The notes beneath the pieces are model-generated. The model made no database searches, was not told where the DNA came from, and saw nothing but the letters and a program-made list of their open reading frames with translations. DNA of 28,026 bases from Chara braunii (taxonomy: Eukaryota; Streptophyta; Charophyceae; Charales; Characeae), in assembly GCA_003427395.1 (NCBI GenBank), contig BFEA01000031.1, positions 3,629,196 to 3,657,221 on the forward strand. Direction: 5' to 3'. Both the position numbers and the translations under genes were made by a program. The first letter of the stretch is position 1, and every line of letters begins with the position of its first letter. This document shows positions 1-8,667 of this stretch, piece by piece.

Positions 1-1008
1 AGCTTGGCCTGTCATCTCTTCAAATGAACACAGAGTTCCCTCTACATAGTACTGCACATATCTGGCCTTCGGGCACATACATCTCGCTATACAGTTAGAC
101 AGAGNACACATACCCTTTGGGCANATACACAAACACATGGCCCTATGGGCTCATACAAACATACATAGCCTCTGGCCATACACACATACACACAACTACG
201 ATACTGGGCAGGGGGGGTATATCAGGTATATGACGGGGTCTGCTCACGCATGGCTTAGCTCTAGGGTACGAGTAGGGATATAAGTCGCTCTGGCTAGTCT
301 GAGTTCCGCCTAGCCTTGGGTGAGCTAGGGGAAGGACGGTAGGATGTGTCCGCGGGCGCTGGCCTGCCTTGCTTAGGTAATCCTGCTGGGTAGACTCTCT
401 GAATTNGGCCTGCAGAANATTGCATGAGCCTGNCGTCCGAAGTTCCCGTANGGCAAGGNTCNTCCGCTTCCGCTTTCATCAGGGCTGGGAGGTTGGCCCA
501 GCCTTGGTGCTTGTCACTGCTGTCTGCTCCAAGTTGCCCTCGATACTGGTAGGGCGATGGTCCTGAGTGCTGGTCACAGTGAGGTAGGATAGTAGTGACA
601 GGGTGTGCGCTGGGAGTATTAACGTTGGGATGGTTAGGGTAGGTGGCCTATCCCGTCAGGACATCCATTGGCTGCCCCTACCAGGAATCACCGCGGGTCT
701 GGTCCTTGGCCTCTAAAACACCCTAAGAAAAATAAAAAAATAAAAAAGAAAGAGAAAGAAAAAAAAGAAAGAAAAAAAAAAGAAAAAGTTTAATTTAAAA
801 ATGAATAGCAAGCAACTGAGGCCTTGTCGTACCACCTCATGCCTGGCCAGAGGTACAGTCAGATGCATTGTGGACAGGGCTTCCTGAGAATGCCTTGAAA
901 AGAAGGGGATTGTGGACAGGGCTGAATGCCTTGAAAAGAAGGGGGCTGACAAAGCAATAGTGCGTCCTCCCACTACTCTCGACATGCTCAAAAGACACAA
1001 ATCATGGC
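1..1008. other. Left flank without a recognisable gene
   Basis: I find no supportable coding region here. The first 200 bases are irregular CA-rich sequence with loosely repeated CACATA and GGCC/GGGC words. Ambiguous bases occur at 105, 124, 406, 418, 433, 451, 459 and 462, so the base calls are weak there. An A-rich tract of A, AAAT and AAAG words fills about 719-800 and could be the tail of an older plus-strand retrocopy, but no body is recognisable upstream. Open frames on either strand here are short and contain N or low-complexity residues. Confidence 0.6.
867..945. repeat. Two-copy tandem repeat, about 37-42 bp
   Basis: The words ATTGTGGACAGGGC and GAATGCCTTGAAAAGAAGGGG occur twice in a row (867-908 and 909-945). 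The second unit lacks about five bases between the two words. It lies just outside the left target duplication of the Penelope-like element and is probably a local slippage duplication. Confidence 0.8.
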
Positions 1009-1017
1009 CGTGTATCT
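1009..1017. repeat. Left target-site duplication of the Penelope-like element
   Basis: CGTGTATCT here is repeated exactly at 11036-11044, directly outside the two pseudo-LTR copies. A following T is shared as well, so the duplication could be 9 or 10 bp. Confidence 0.8.
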
Positions 1018-1682
1018 TCGATAAGGTTAATTACTCCACAGTGGGCGTGGAAAATTGGGGTTAGAGCTCTTGACCCGTGTGTCCCCTGGCCCGGGAAGAG
1101 GGTACTGGGACCCTGGAAATTTTGGAGACTAAAACTTTCTGGCGGCCCTATTAGTGATTTTGATGTTTTGAACCGAGGCGGGCCGGTTCACTGGTAGGAA
1201 TAGTTGGCCTTGAGTTCTGGAGTAAGGCCTGTGGGTTTCGAACCGTGGACTAGTAGAAGTAGTTGTTTTCTAACGCCACTCTGCTTGGGCTGTTCTAGAT
1301 GTCTTCGGGTGTCTGTCTTTCCATAAATAGTCTGTCTTGCACATCGATTGGCACTCGATCTCGTGACAGCCCCTAATGATTCCGGAACCGGCTCCGGATG
1401 AAACGCGTAGGGCTTGGCCGGAGTGTTGACCTTGCTTTATCGCTACGGACATGACATCCACTTTTGGGTTCAATTTGTTGGCGGGTTTGACTTTTTATTA
1501 TACGATGCCAGCATTCGCGTTCGGGAGACATCGATGTGTAAACCTTCCTCCTTCTACTCTCTTTCTCTTTCTCCCCTCTCTTTCTCTCCTCCCTTCTCTT
1601 TCTTCTTCTACTACCTCGCTATTCAAGGGTGTCTTCTTCATTATTGTGGTTGTGATTAGGCTGAATGGTCGTGTGTAAGAGA
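1018..1682 (+). repeat. Upstream pseudo-LTR, first part
   Basis: By eye this is about 95 percent identical to 10279-10942. It starts at TCGATAAGGTTAATT directly after the target duplication and ends at GTGTGTAAGAGA, where a LINE interrupts it. The remaining 91 bp of the repeat resume at 5457. It contains a hammerhead-type motif at 1352-1425 and a pyrimidine-rich stretch (about 1548-1618). Confidence 0.9.
1352..1425 (+). ncRNA. Hammerhead ribozyme, type I, core-mutated copy
   Basis: The layout matches the downstream copy: outer stem I CACTC (1352-1356) with GAGTG (1421-1425), inner stem I AGCCC (1368-1372) with GGGCT (1410-1414), core, stem II (1380-1399), GAA at 1400-1402, and a two-pair stem III ending in GTA with predicted cleavage after 1409. 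The core reads CTAATGA instead of CTGATGA, so the G5 position (base 1375) is A. G5 is essential in known hammerheads, so I infer that this copy is inactive. Confidence 0.75.
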
Positions 1683-4247
1683 ATCACTAACAAAGGAACA
1701 AAGGGCATTCATGGAGAAACCACTAACTAAAGATGAGATTTGGACAGCTTTGATTCTCATGGAAGAAGAGAAAACACCGAAAATTGATGGACTCCCTAAA
1801 GAATCGGAAATGGTATGGGGTTTCATGGCACAGGATCTTATGGATTACTTCTAGGAAGTCAGGTTGACAGGAGATTTGGGGGAAATTGTGGGTCAGGGAG
1901 TATTAACTCTCTTACATAAAATGACGATAAAACTAATATTAGAAATTATCGACCAATCACTTTGCTTACAGTTGTCAACAAACTAATAGCGAAGGCATTA
2001 GCTGAACGAATAGCTAAAGTAATCCCGGATATTATACATCCTGCTCAAACTGGATTTATCAAAAGTAGAAACATACAAGATAATATACTTCTAATTAATG
2101 AATTGATTAGGGTCACTCGCCAATCCAAACACAATGCGGCTTTTATTTTTATAGATTTTGAGAAAGCTTACGATCATGTGGATTGTTTTTTTTTTGACAA
2201 ATGTCTAGAAAATTTTAACTTTGGTCCTGATTTTAGGAGATGGATCCAAATACTACATAGGAATGTTTCTACTAGTATTATGGTAAATGGTTATATTGCG
2301 CCGCCCATTCCATTACACAGATCAGTTAGACAAGGGGATCCGATTGCCCCCTATCTTTTTGTGATTATTATGGAAGCATTGACAGCAAACCTTCGTCATA
2401 ATAAGGATATTAAACGAATACAGATAACATCTATAACAGAAGAAGCAATCCCAATCTGTTCTTTATTTGCTGATGATCTCTCCCTAATGATAGAAGCATC
2501 ACAAAAAAATATGAAGGAAATCCAAATTTTGATGGATAAATTTTGTCAATTATCTAAAATGAGAGTCAACTGGGGTAGCAAAACATTAGGGTGGTGGATC
2601 CATCATCAAGGGGTGAGACCTCCTGAGCAACCTCATGTCAAATGGCTTCCTATTGATAATCCGATTCGAGTACTAGGAATCTCCCTCTCCGGGGTGGGAA
2701 AACCAAAAATAAATAATGAGTGGATAATACAACAATCTCAAATTAAGTTTGATCTCTGGAAGAACAAGCATTCTTCATTGTTGGGACGTACTCTGGCCAT
2801 TAATAATGTTATCCTAGCCTCAATCTGGTATAAATCTGCTATTTGGCCATTAGACAAAATAACCATAAAATTTTTTTAACAGGAATTATCAGCCTACTTA
2901 TGGAGGGGGAATTATGAGCTCAAAAATGTAACCAGCCGACTGGCATGGAAATCAGTTATACAGCCTAAGAATAAAGGTGGGTTAGGGATAATTGACCCAG
3001 CTACAAAAGTTATGGCGCTCTTCATTCAATGGATCAAGAGATTGTTGTTTTACCCACAGACTCCCTGGTCGGCCCTAGCATGGGAACAGATTAAACGTTT
3101 AGCGCCGGAAACAGTGGGGAATGTCGACCCTATGACGTGGCTAGACAACTGTGCCTGACCATTGCCAAGAATTCTGGTTAGGGATCCCCCGATTGACTTC
3201 TCCTTTGATAGACTTGCTGCAAGATCTGACTTGGGTAATGATTCCTTTTGGGTCACTCTTATCAAGACATGGAGAAAATTACCCCTAACTGATAAGATCA
3301 CCCTAGAAAGATGGGAGGAGGTCAGCCAACAACCTCTTTTTAATAACAGATGGATTGAAGACACTCAAGGATGCGTTCTCCATTGTATGGATTCCCCTTG
3401 GAATGCATGGGTTACAAGAGGAGTCCTGAGAATTGCAGATATTTGGAATAATGAATCAAAGGATTGGATTGATCCTGAAGAATTAAAAAAACTTCTTGAT
3501 TATTGTTATCACCCACAGGAAGCATTTGATAAGTTAATTGACCTTATTCCCTTGGAATGGTTTCGAATCCTTCGCAAGGGTCCGAAATTGGAAATTAATG
3601 ATTGGATAGCTATAAAGGACCATCCTAATATGATTGGTAACATTCTAGATAAATTCAGAAATGGGGATATCCTCCTTGAAATCTATGATTTGTTACATGA
3701 TAATACTCTCAGCCCAAAAAGTCAGAATCAAGTCAAATGGGTGAGGGATAATCAAATCTTCAGAATTAGAGTGTTAAGGAAAGAAGACAAATGGTTAGCC
3801 TTTAAACCTGATACCCCCATCCACGGTTCAGCACTAGATCCAACAAATTGGATTTGGGAGGCTCAAAGTAAGCTGAAGAACCAAGAAAAAAAGTTTACGC
3901 GTCACTTGCATTCCCTAACAGTAAAATCCACTTATAGAATGTTAAGAGTGAAAATTAATCTAAAAGACAAGATATCTGATAGATGTAGAAAAAACCTTAA
4001 TCTTAGCAGAGAGGAGGTAAGATCCATCAAGTGGTTTAACTTAATCAAATGTAAACCAGCTAAATTGGCATCCCTCCAATGGCAAATTGAGCATAGATGT
4101 CTCCCAACTAATGACTGGATTATAGACAGATCCTCTTTGGAGCAAAAAGGAATTGCCTCAAGATGGTGTAAGTTTTGTAAATCGGCCTTCCCAAGTAGGT
4201 TGATTCCTGAAACTATTGAACATATATTTCTTCAATGCCCTGAACAG
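1683..4247 (+). pseudogene. LINE 1 ORF2: reverse transcriptase, thumb and zf-RVT region
   Basis: The frame enters at LTKDEIWTALILMEEEK (RT N-terminal region), hits TAG near 1851, shifts near 1920-1935 and reads NYRPITLLTVVNKLIAKAL onward. Seen motifs are TGFIKSRNIQDNILLINE, FIDFEKAYDHVD (catalytic Asp), RSVRQGDPIAPYLF and LFADDLSLMIEA (catalytic Asp pair). This is an L1-like RT of plant type. The frame from 1962 continues to 4247 with stops at 2877-2879 (TAA) and 3156-3158 (TGA). Near the end, CKFC followed by IEHIFLQCPEQ forms the C-x2-C...H...C pattern of zf-RVT. The product would make cDNA by target-primed reverse transcription. Codon use is more A+T-rich than in LINE 2, which suggests a different lineage. 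It is not functional because of the stops, the frameshift and the hairpin. Confidence 0.9.
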
Positions 4248-4560
4248 CCATTTCGTCAAAACGGACATATTATATTTTTTGAACGAAATCAAAACTGACT
4301 TTTTTTGTTAAAATCCGGTTGGAATTTTTTGATCCTGCGCCCCTGGTCTATGGTTGAGACCAGATATAATTTATTTATTATTTTTTTTTTTTTATTTATT
4401 TTTTTTTATTTTTTTTTTTTGTATCTGGTCTCAACCATAGACCAGGGGGGTCCGGGGAACGCCGGACCCCCAAGAGCAAAAAATTCTGACCGGATTTTAG
4501 CAAAAAAAATCAGTTTTGATTTCGTTCAAAAAATATAATATGTCCGTTTTGACGAAATGG
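4248..4560. repeat. Foldback (long inverted repeat) element inside LINE 1
   Basis: The left arm from CCATTTCGTCAAAACGG and the right arm ending CCGTTTTGACGAAATGG are near-perfect reverse complements over more than 100 bp. The arms continue through ATGTCC-type ends, a conserved AAAATCCGGT word and an inner TGGTCTATGGTTGAGACCA. A T/A-only loop (about 4368-4423) lies between them. The right arm has an extra 24-bp mini-hairpin (GGGGGTCCGG...CCGGACCCCC, about 4445-4472). The ends abut GAACAG and CTGTTC in LINE sequence, so the hairpin splits what was probably GAACAGCTGTTC. No coding capacity is visible; it looks like a non-autonomous foldback/MITE. Confidence 0.85.
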
Positions 4561-4990
4561 CTGTTCTGGAACTATTTGGCTCTAGAGATGGTGGGACAAA
4601 ATATGGGATCAGCTAGGCCCACAGATGAGGTGGCCGTGGGGATGGAAAGCAATTCTTCTAGAGGCATGGAATTCAGACCCATATGATGAATTCACACAAA
4701 ATTTATTCACTTTGGGAAGAAGAGCAGTTATATGGGCCATCTGGATGAGAAGATGTACATATGAGATGGAGGGAGCCCGCTTGGATGACCCTGAATTCAC
4801 TGAGACTATTAAATTATATGTTCAAACTGAAATTACAAATAAATGGGATCAGGTGAAAGGAAAAATACGACATTTGTACTATAAAATGGAAATCCATAAA
4901 CATATCCAAAACTTCAGTACATGCTGGCTTGGAGGAAACAAGGGGGGGAAACTAGGAATTTCAAAAGTAAAATGGGAAGGGGCCAGATGA
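4561..4990 (+). pseudogene. LINE 1 ORF2 C-terminal end
   Basis: This continues the LINE protein after the hairpin. A one-base shift is needed near 4580. The frame then reads RWWDKIWDQL and, from 4625, a 121-codon stretch including LGRRAVIWAIWMRRCTYEM, which resembles the Trp-rich tail that follows zf-RVT in plant LINE ORF2 proteins. It ends with TGA at 4988-4990. I see no RNase H motif. The segment is defined mainly by context, lying between the zf-RVT part and the 3' UTR with its tail. Confidence 0.75.
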
Positions 4991-5456
4991 GGGGATAATG
5001 AAGACTTCATAAGAGATTATACGATAGTTTCTTCAGGATTGGACAATGGTAGATCCATCCATTCCCCTGCGTTTTCCACTAGAGTTTCCTGATCCCTTCC
5101 CTCCTCCATTATCAACTATTGTTCCCAAGTCTTGGTTTGGGTATGATTAAGGATATCAAATTGGAGTATGAAGAGTTCTTGTGTGAATCAGGACCAGCTA
5201 AGTAGTGCTAGACCTGGCGTCAAAAAAAAAAAAGGATGAAGAGGCGATGATTCACGAAAGACTATCTCAGATTGTACTCTCTCAATTTCTTATTGTAAAA
5301 GGGACGATGGACCCGTTTTCCAGTAGGTGCAGCTCACCACCACTAGATGGAGTCTCTCCGGGAGTACTAGTGATGTCTGCTATAATCAGCATCACTAGCA
5401 TTCACTCAGACTGTTCTTAAAAAAAATAAAAATAAAAATAAAAATAATAATAATAA
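4991..5456 (+). other. LINE 1 3' UTR and A-rich tail
   Basis: There is no gene here. The segment GGGACGATGGACCCG/TTTTCCAGTAGGT (5301-5328) closely matches 27380-27408 in the 3' UTR of LINE 2. The tail (about 5419-5456) is A-rich with regular T interruptions, as in LINEs that end in simple repeats rather than pure poly(A). Confidence 0.75.
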
Positions 5457-5547
5457 TTGTTGTTTTCGCATGCTCTTTAGGCTATAGCCGACATGGGTTG
5501 CTCTTACGATAGTTGTGGCTAATAGATGTCTAGGCGAGTAATCTCAA
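5457..5547 (+). repeat. Upstream pseudo-LTR, second part
   Basis: These 91 bp match 10945-11035 with about two differences, starting TTGTTGTTTTCGCATG and ending GCGAGTAATCTCAA. In the downstream copy this follows the first part directly, so the two parts were one repeat before LINE 1 inserted. The next ~110 bases (5548-5658) are the presumed leader of the Penelope-like coding region, with no other feature seen. Confidence 0.9.
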
Positions 5548-5658
5548 CTTCATCGTGACGAATTGGAACCACCGTAGGAATTATACTCTGCATGTGTGAC
5601 TCGTTGAATTGGCCATTTACTTGTTGTTTTCGTCTCCTGTGTTTGTTCCTTATGTTGG

Positions 5659-6878
5659 TTGAGTGGTGATTGGTCTTCGTACCTTGATTTTGCCGAAAGG
5701 ACTGGGAATCAGAATAGAGATGGTTGTTTTCAGTGTGGATCGATGAGTCATTGGGTTCAAGATTGTTCTCAACGGGGTTTGGGTGTACGCCCTCCAGCTA
5801 CGGGTGCTAATGCCATCCCTACGGACCACCTATCCTGGCTCTACCTGCTCCGGGTGCCGCTGCTCCTATGACAGGGAATCAGAATTATAATAATAATAAT
5901 AATGCCCCATCTTCTTCTTATGGTCCATCTTCCTCGTCTACTAACTACAGATTTGGTAATGGTACGGGGACTGGGAATGGCCACCAAGCACGTCCGAATT
6001 GGTGGATGCGTAATCAGGAAAGGTTGGATAAGGTATATGGAAAGTATGTGGAGGACATGGAACGTGAAGCCAAGAAGAAGGATAAGGAGGCCAGGGAAAA
6101 GGCAAAGAGAGACGAGGAGGAGAGGATTTCGATATGGAAGAAGGAACGTGAGAAGTTCGAAGCAGAAATGGGTGAACGATTGGAGAAGAGAATGGACGCG
6201 TTGGATATTGTAAAAGGGAAGGCGACGGAAACGGATAAAGGGAACCTTGCAAGTGAAGAGGTAGCTAAACTACGAAAGGAGAACGAAGACTTGAAACGCA
6301 AGTTAAGAGAGGCGACGTGCCCTGTGGGAGAGGACCGTACGATGTATCTGCAGGGTGAGATTATGGAGCTTTGTCAGAAGGTCGGAGAAAAGCAGGTCGA
6401 TGAAGACGTCATCACCGCACTGAGAGCAGAGATTGGTGAGCTCAAGAGGTCCGCACTCATGAAGATGAACTTTGAAGAAGAGATTGCAGGTCTAAGGGAG
6501 GAGGTGAATGTGCTACGGGATCAGAATGAACGTGTTGTTTTGGAAATCGGGCAATGGAAAGAGCAAGCTCTGCGCCTTGGTAACAAAAGAGGAAGCGTGG
6601 TGTTATAGACACCAGAGACCTTTAATCGAGCATCACCTAAGCCACGATGGACAGACAATGTAAAGGAGGAAGACAAATGGAAGATGGAGTATAGGAATCT
6701 GCAGAGTCTTCACCGATTGACAAACATTGAAGCAGAGGCGTTGAAACAGAAACGGTCCGAGGAGGAAGCACGAAGATTGGACGCCGAGAAACAAGTGAAA
6801 GGACTTGAAGAGAAGATGGGGAAGCTCATGGCTAATGGCGAGAAAGAGAAGAGCAAGACTACCAGGGTACGAATCTGA
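5659..6878 (+). pseudogene. Penelope-like element: CCHC zinc knuckle and coiled-coil N-terminal region
   Basis: The first frame (5659-5871, no ATG at its start) contains CFQCGSMSHWVQDC, a C-x2-C-x4-H-x4-C knuckle of the kind that binds nucleic acid. A frameshift near 5830-5860 leads into the second frame, which begins with a low-complexity Asn/Ser stretch and then becomes a long, highly charged heptad-like region (about 6000-6878) rich in Glu, Lys and Arg, typical of a coiled coil. An in-frame TAG (6606-6608) and a frameshift near 6863 break it. The knuckle and coiled coil suggest a Gag-like RNA-binding, self-associating role, which is inference. It lies directly downstream of the pseudo-LTR and leads into the GIY-YIG segment, so the ancestral product was probably one long polyprotein. 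Confidence 0.75.
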
Positions 6879-8524
6879 AAGAACGATTGGAGGAAGCCGA
6901 GTTACGGTCGGCTATAAAAGGGCTCAAAGCGACCCTAGGGAGAATGAGAGTTGGATCGACGTCCGCTTCAGCGCACTGTAAAAAGGAACCTACCCCTAGG
7001 CAAGCGCCTGCTAAGACGAATGATCGGGCAGAGTTTGTTGAAGAACAGAAGCGGCAGCTGCGGATGCTTCAGAAGATTGGCTTGGAACCACTTTGCAAAG
7101 AAGAGGGTGTGAAATTGGGTAAGTTCGAAAACACCATCTACGAGCTTGCGGAAACCCGTGCCCGGAAAGCGTTTGGAGAATCTGAGGGTCAAACCTCTCG
7201 GGGTGACCAAGAGGTTCAGGAGGTAAGTGATGATGCGCCAAAGAGTTATGAGGATACTGAACACGAGGTGGATAAATCTGTCGAACTATAGGAACCTTTC
7301 CCGGACGCGTCGTTACTTTGGTCTCTAGCAGATGAGTGTCGAAGGAAGAGATGTGGGCTGGTTATTACAGAATCTGATCTTTCTGCCTCTGATTGCGCTA
7401 GGCCTTCGCTTTCTTCAGTTACTTCACCTTTCTTTCTTAGAGATGTGGAGTTCAATGCTTTCTTTAGATTAACTGTGATTGGGCTTATTATTCGGGATCA
7501 AATTCCTTGGGCATGGAAGTTTAAGGAGTACATATTGAGATTGCTTATTGATGGTTTTAACTTAAAAGCATGCCCTGGACCCCTCGTCTATATTCTTCTT
7601 TCACCTTGGTCCAAACACTGTTATGTTGGCTCTACTTCTCGTTCGCTTCCTATTCGTTGGGCGGAGCATGTATATCGTGCATCTAATCCAAAAGTTATTG
7701 AGCAGGGTAAGCGGAACCATCAGTTGTACTGCTGGCTAAGGAGATGTCAGGTTGGGCAGTATGTGGCGATTCCGCTGTTTGGGTGTGGCATCGATGAGAT
7801 CGATAACTTGGAAAAGTTTGCTATCCGTTGCTTTGGTCCCCATTTAAACAATAGAGATAGGAAGCAACGATGCAAGCGACGTAGGCTTGGGAAGAAAGAA
7901 CGAGGGTGGAGGAAACGGAATGCTGGGATTTTAATGACTGCCTCAACCCCGTCTACTCCTCTGATCTTCCACTCAACTATTGGCGTTGTCTCCTCGAGTC
8001 TCTCTGCTATTCTGGATCACTGTGTCAATCTCAAGGTTTCGTCCGTAGAGATTGTTTGTACAGGGGGTCGGGTTCTTTCTGATAACTGGAAACTTGTCAA
8101 ACGACGATTTGGTTTCTCTCTGGTCAGCAACTCAGGGGATTTCAAATTGCTGAAGAAGGCGAAGTACATGTTTGCACCGGGAAAATTTCTTCGTATTGTT
8201 AATATTGTCCCCTTTCTTGCACGATGTTTGATTTTGAAGTCGTCTTTAGCCGAATATCTTACCAATCCATCCTCCAGGAAAGAGTTGTTGAACCTCGAGT
8301 TTCCAATGTTGGTACAGACTGACTCTGCTATTCGTTGTTTTTCGGAAAAAAAGTCGCGTTATCAATTACGGATTATATTGTCCGCGGTTATCAGAAGAAG
8401 GTTTGGGATTAATATTCGACGACGTTTGGTGATTCGAATGACCTACAATGCTGTAATTAGTAAGCCTGGGGTTCGTGCGTTGTGCTCAGACTTGGTAATG
8501 AGATCGGATGTAGAAGAGGGATGA
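6863..8524 (+). pseudogene. Penelope-like element: SAP-like segment and GIY-YIG endonuclease
   Basis: One frame runs from about 6863 to 8524 with a single TAG (7289-7291). Near 7040-7170 the residues RQLRMLQKIGLEPLCKEEGV form a helix-turn-helix-like stretch reminiscent of SAP domains (weak). The GIY-YIG nuclease lies at about 7575-7860: LVYILL, then CYVGSTSRSLPIRWAEH (Tyr, Gly and the catalytic Arg), then NLEKFAIRCFGPHLNN with the metal-binding Glu and the conserved Asn. These are the key residues of the family, which nicks DNA to prime reverse transcription. A basic stretch RCKRRRLGKK follows. From about 7900 to 8524 the sequence is protein-like but unrecognised. The endonuclease lies upstream of the RT, the reverse of canonical Penelope order. 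Confidence 0.85.
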
Positions 8525-8526
8525 AA

Positions 8527-8667
8527 ACGCATGATAGTACGCCGGATGCATATTGTGTGGCTTAAAAATAAATCAGTAGGGGATATGATCTTTAATTTTA
8601 GGGAAGCTGCCCGTGTATCATGTAATGTATGTAGTTGTTCGTCTTTAAATCAGTTTTCGTTTGAATA
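8527..8667 (+). pseudogene. Penelope-like element: EN-RT linker with Cys cluster
   Basis: A third frame is open from 8527 to a TAG near 8667. It contains RMHIVWLKNKSVGDMIFNF and then CNVCSCSSL, a small Cys cluster. It bridges the GIY-YIG frame (ends 8524) and the RT frame (starts about 8661), so a frameshift is needed on each side. The Cys cluster could be part of a zinc-binding linker; I cannot assign a family. Confidence 0.5.

Larger units (their letters stand above)
1683..5456 (+). mobile_element. LINE 1: 5'-truncated non-LTR retrotransposon inserted in the upstream pseudo-LTR
   Basis: The insertion starts within the N-terminal part of an ORF2 reverse transcriptase and runs to an A-rich tail of AAAAT and AAT units (about 5419-5456). 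ORF1 and the endonuclease are absent, as usual for 5' truncation. The uninterrupted sequence at 10935-10955 shows the empty site: GTAAGAGA joins TCTTGTTG there, while here the halves are separated by the LINE and the TC is missing. I see no target duplication, so the insertion may have come with a small target deletion. A foldback element at 4248-4560 lies inside it. Confidence 0.9.

Noticed and set aside
1-300. Possible tandem or CRISPR-like array of CACATA words
   Set aside because: Unit length and spacing are irregular and the stretch contains ambiguous bases; it reads as low-complexity sequence.
1270-1473. Minus-strand 67-codon frame present in both pseudo-LTRs (also 10531-10734)
   Set aside because: It overlaps the hammerhead on the opposite strand; its conservation is explained by the repeat itself.
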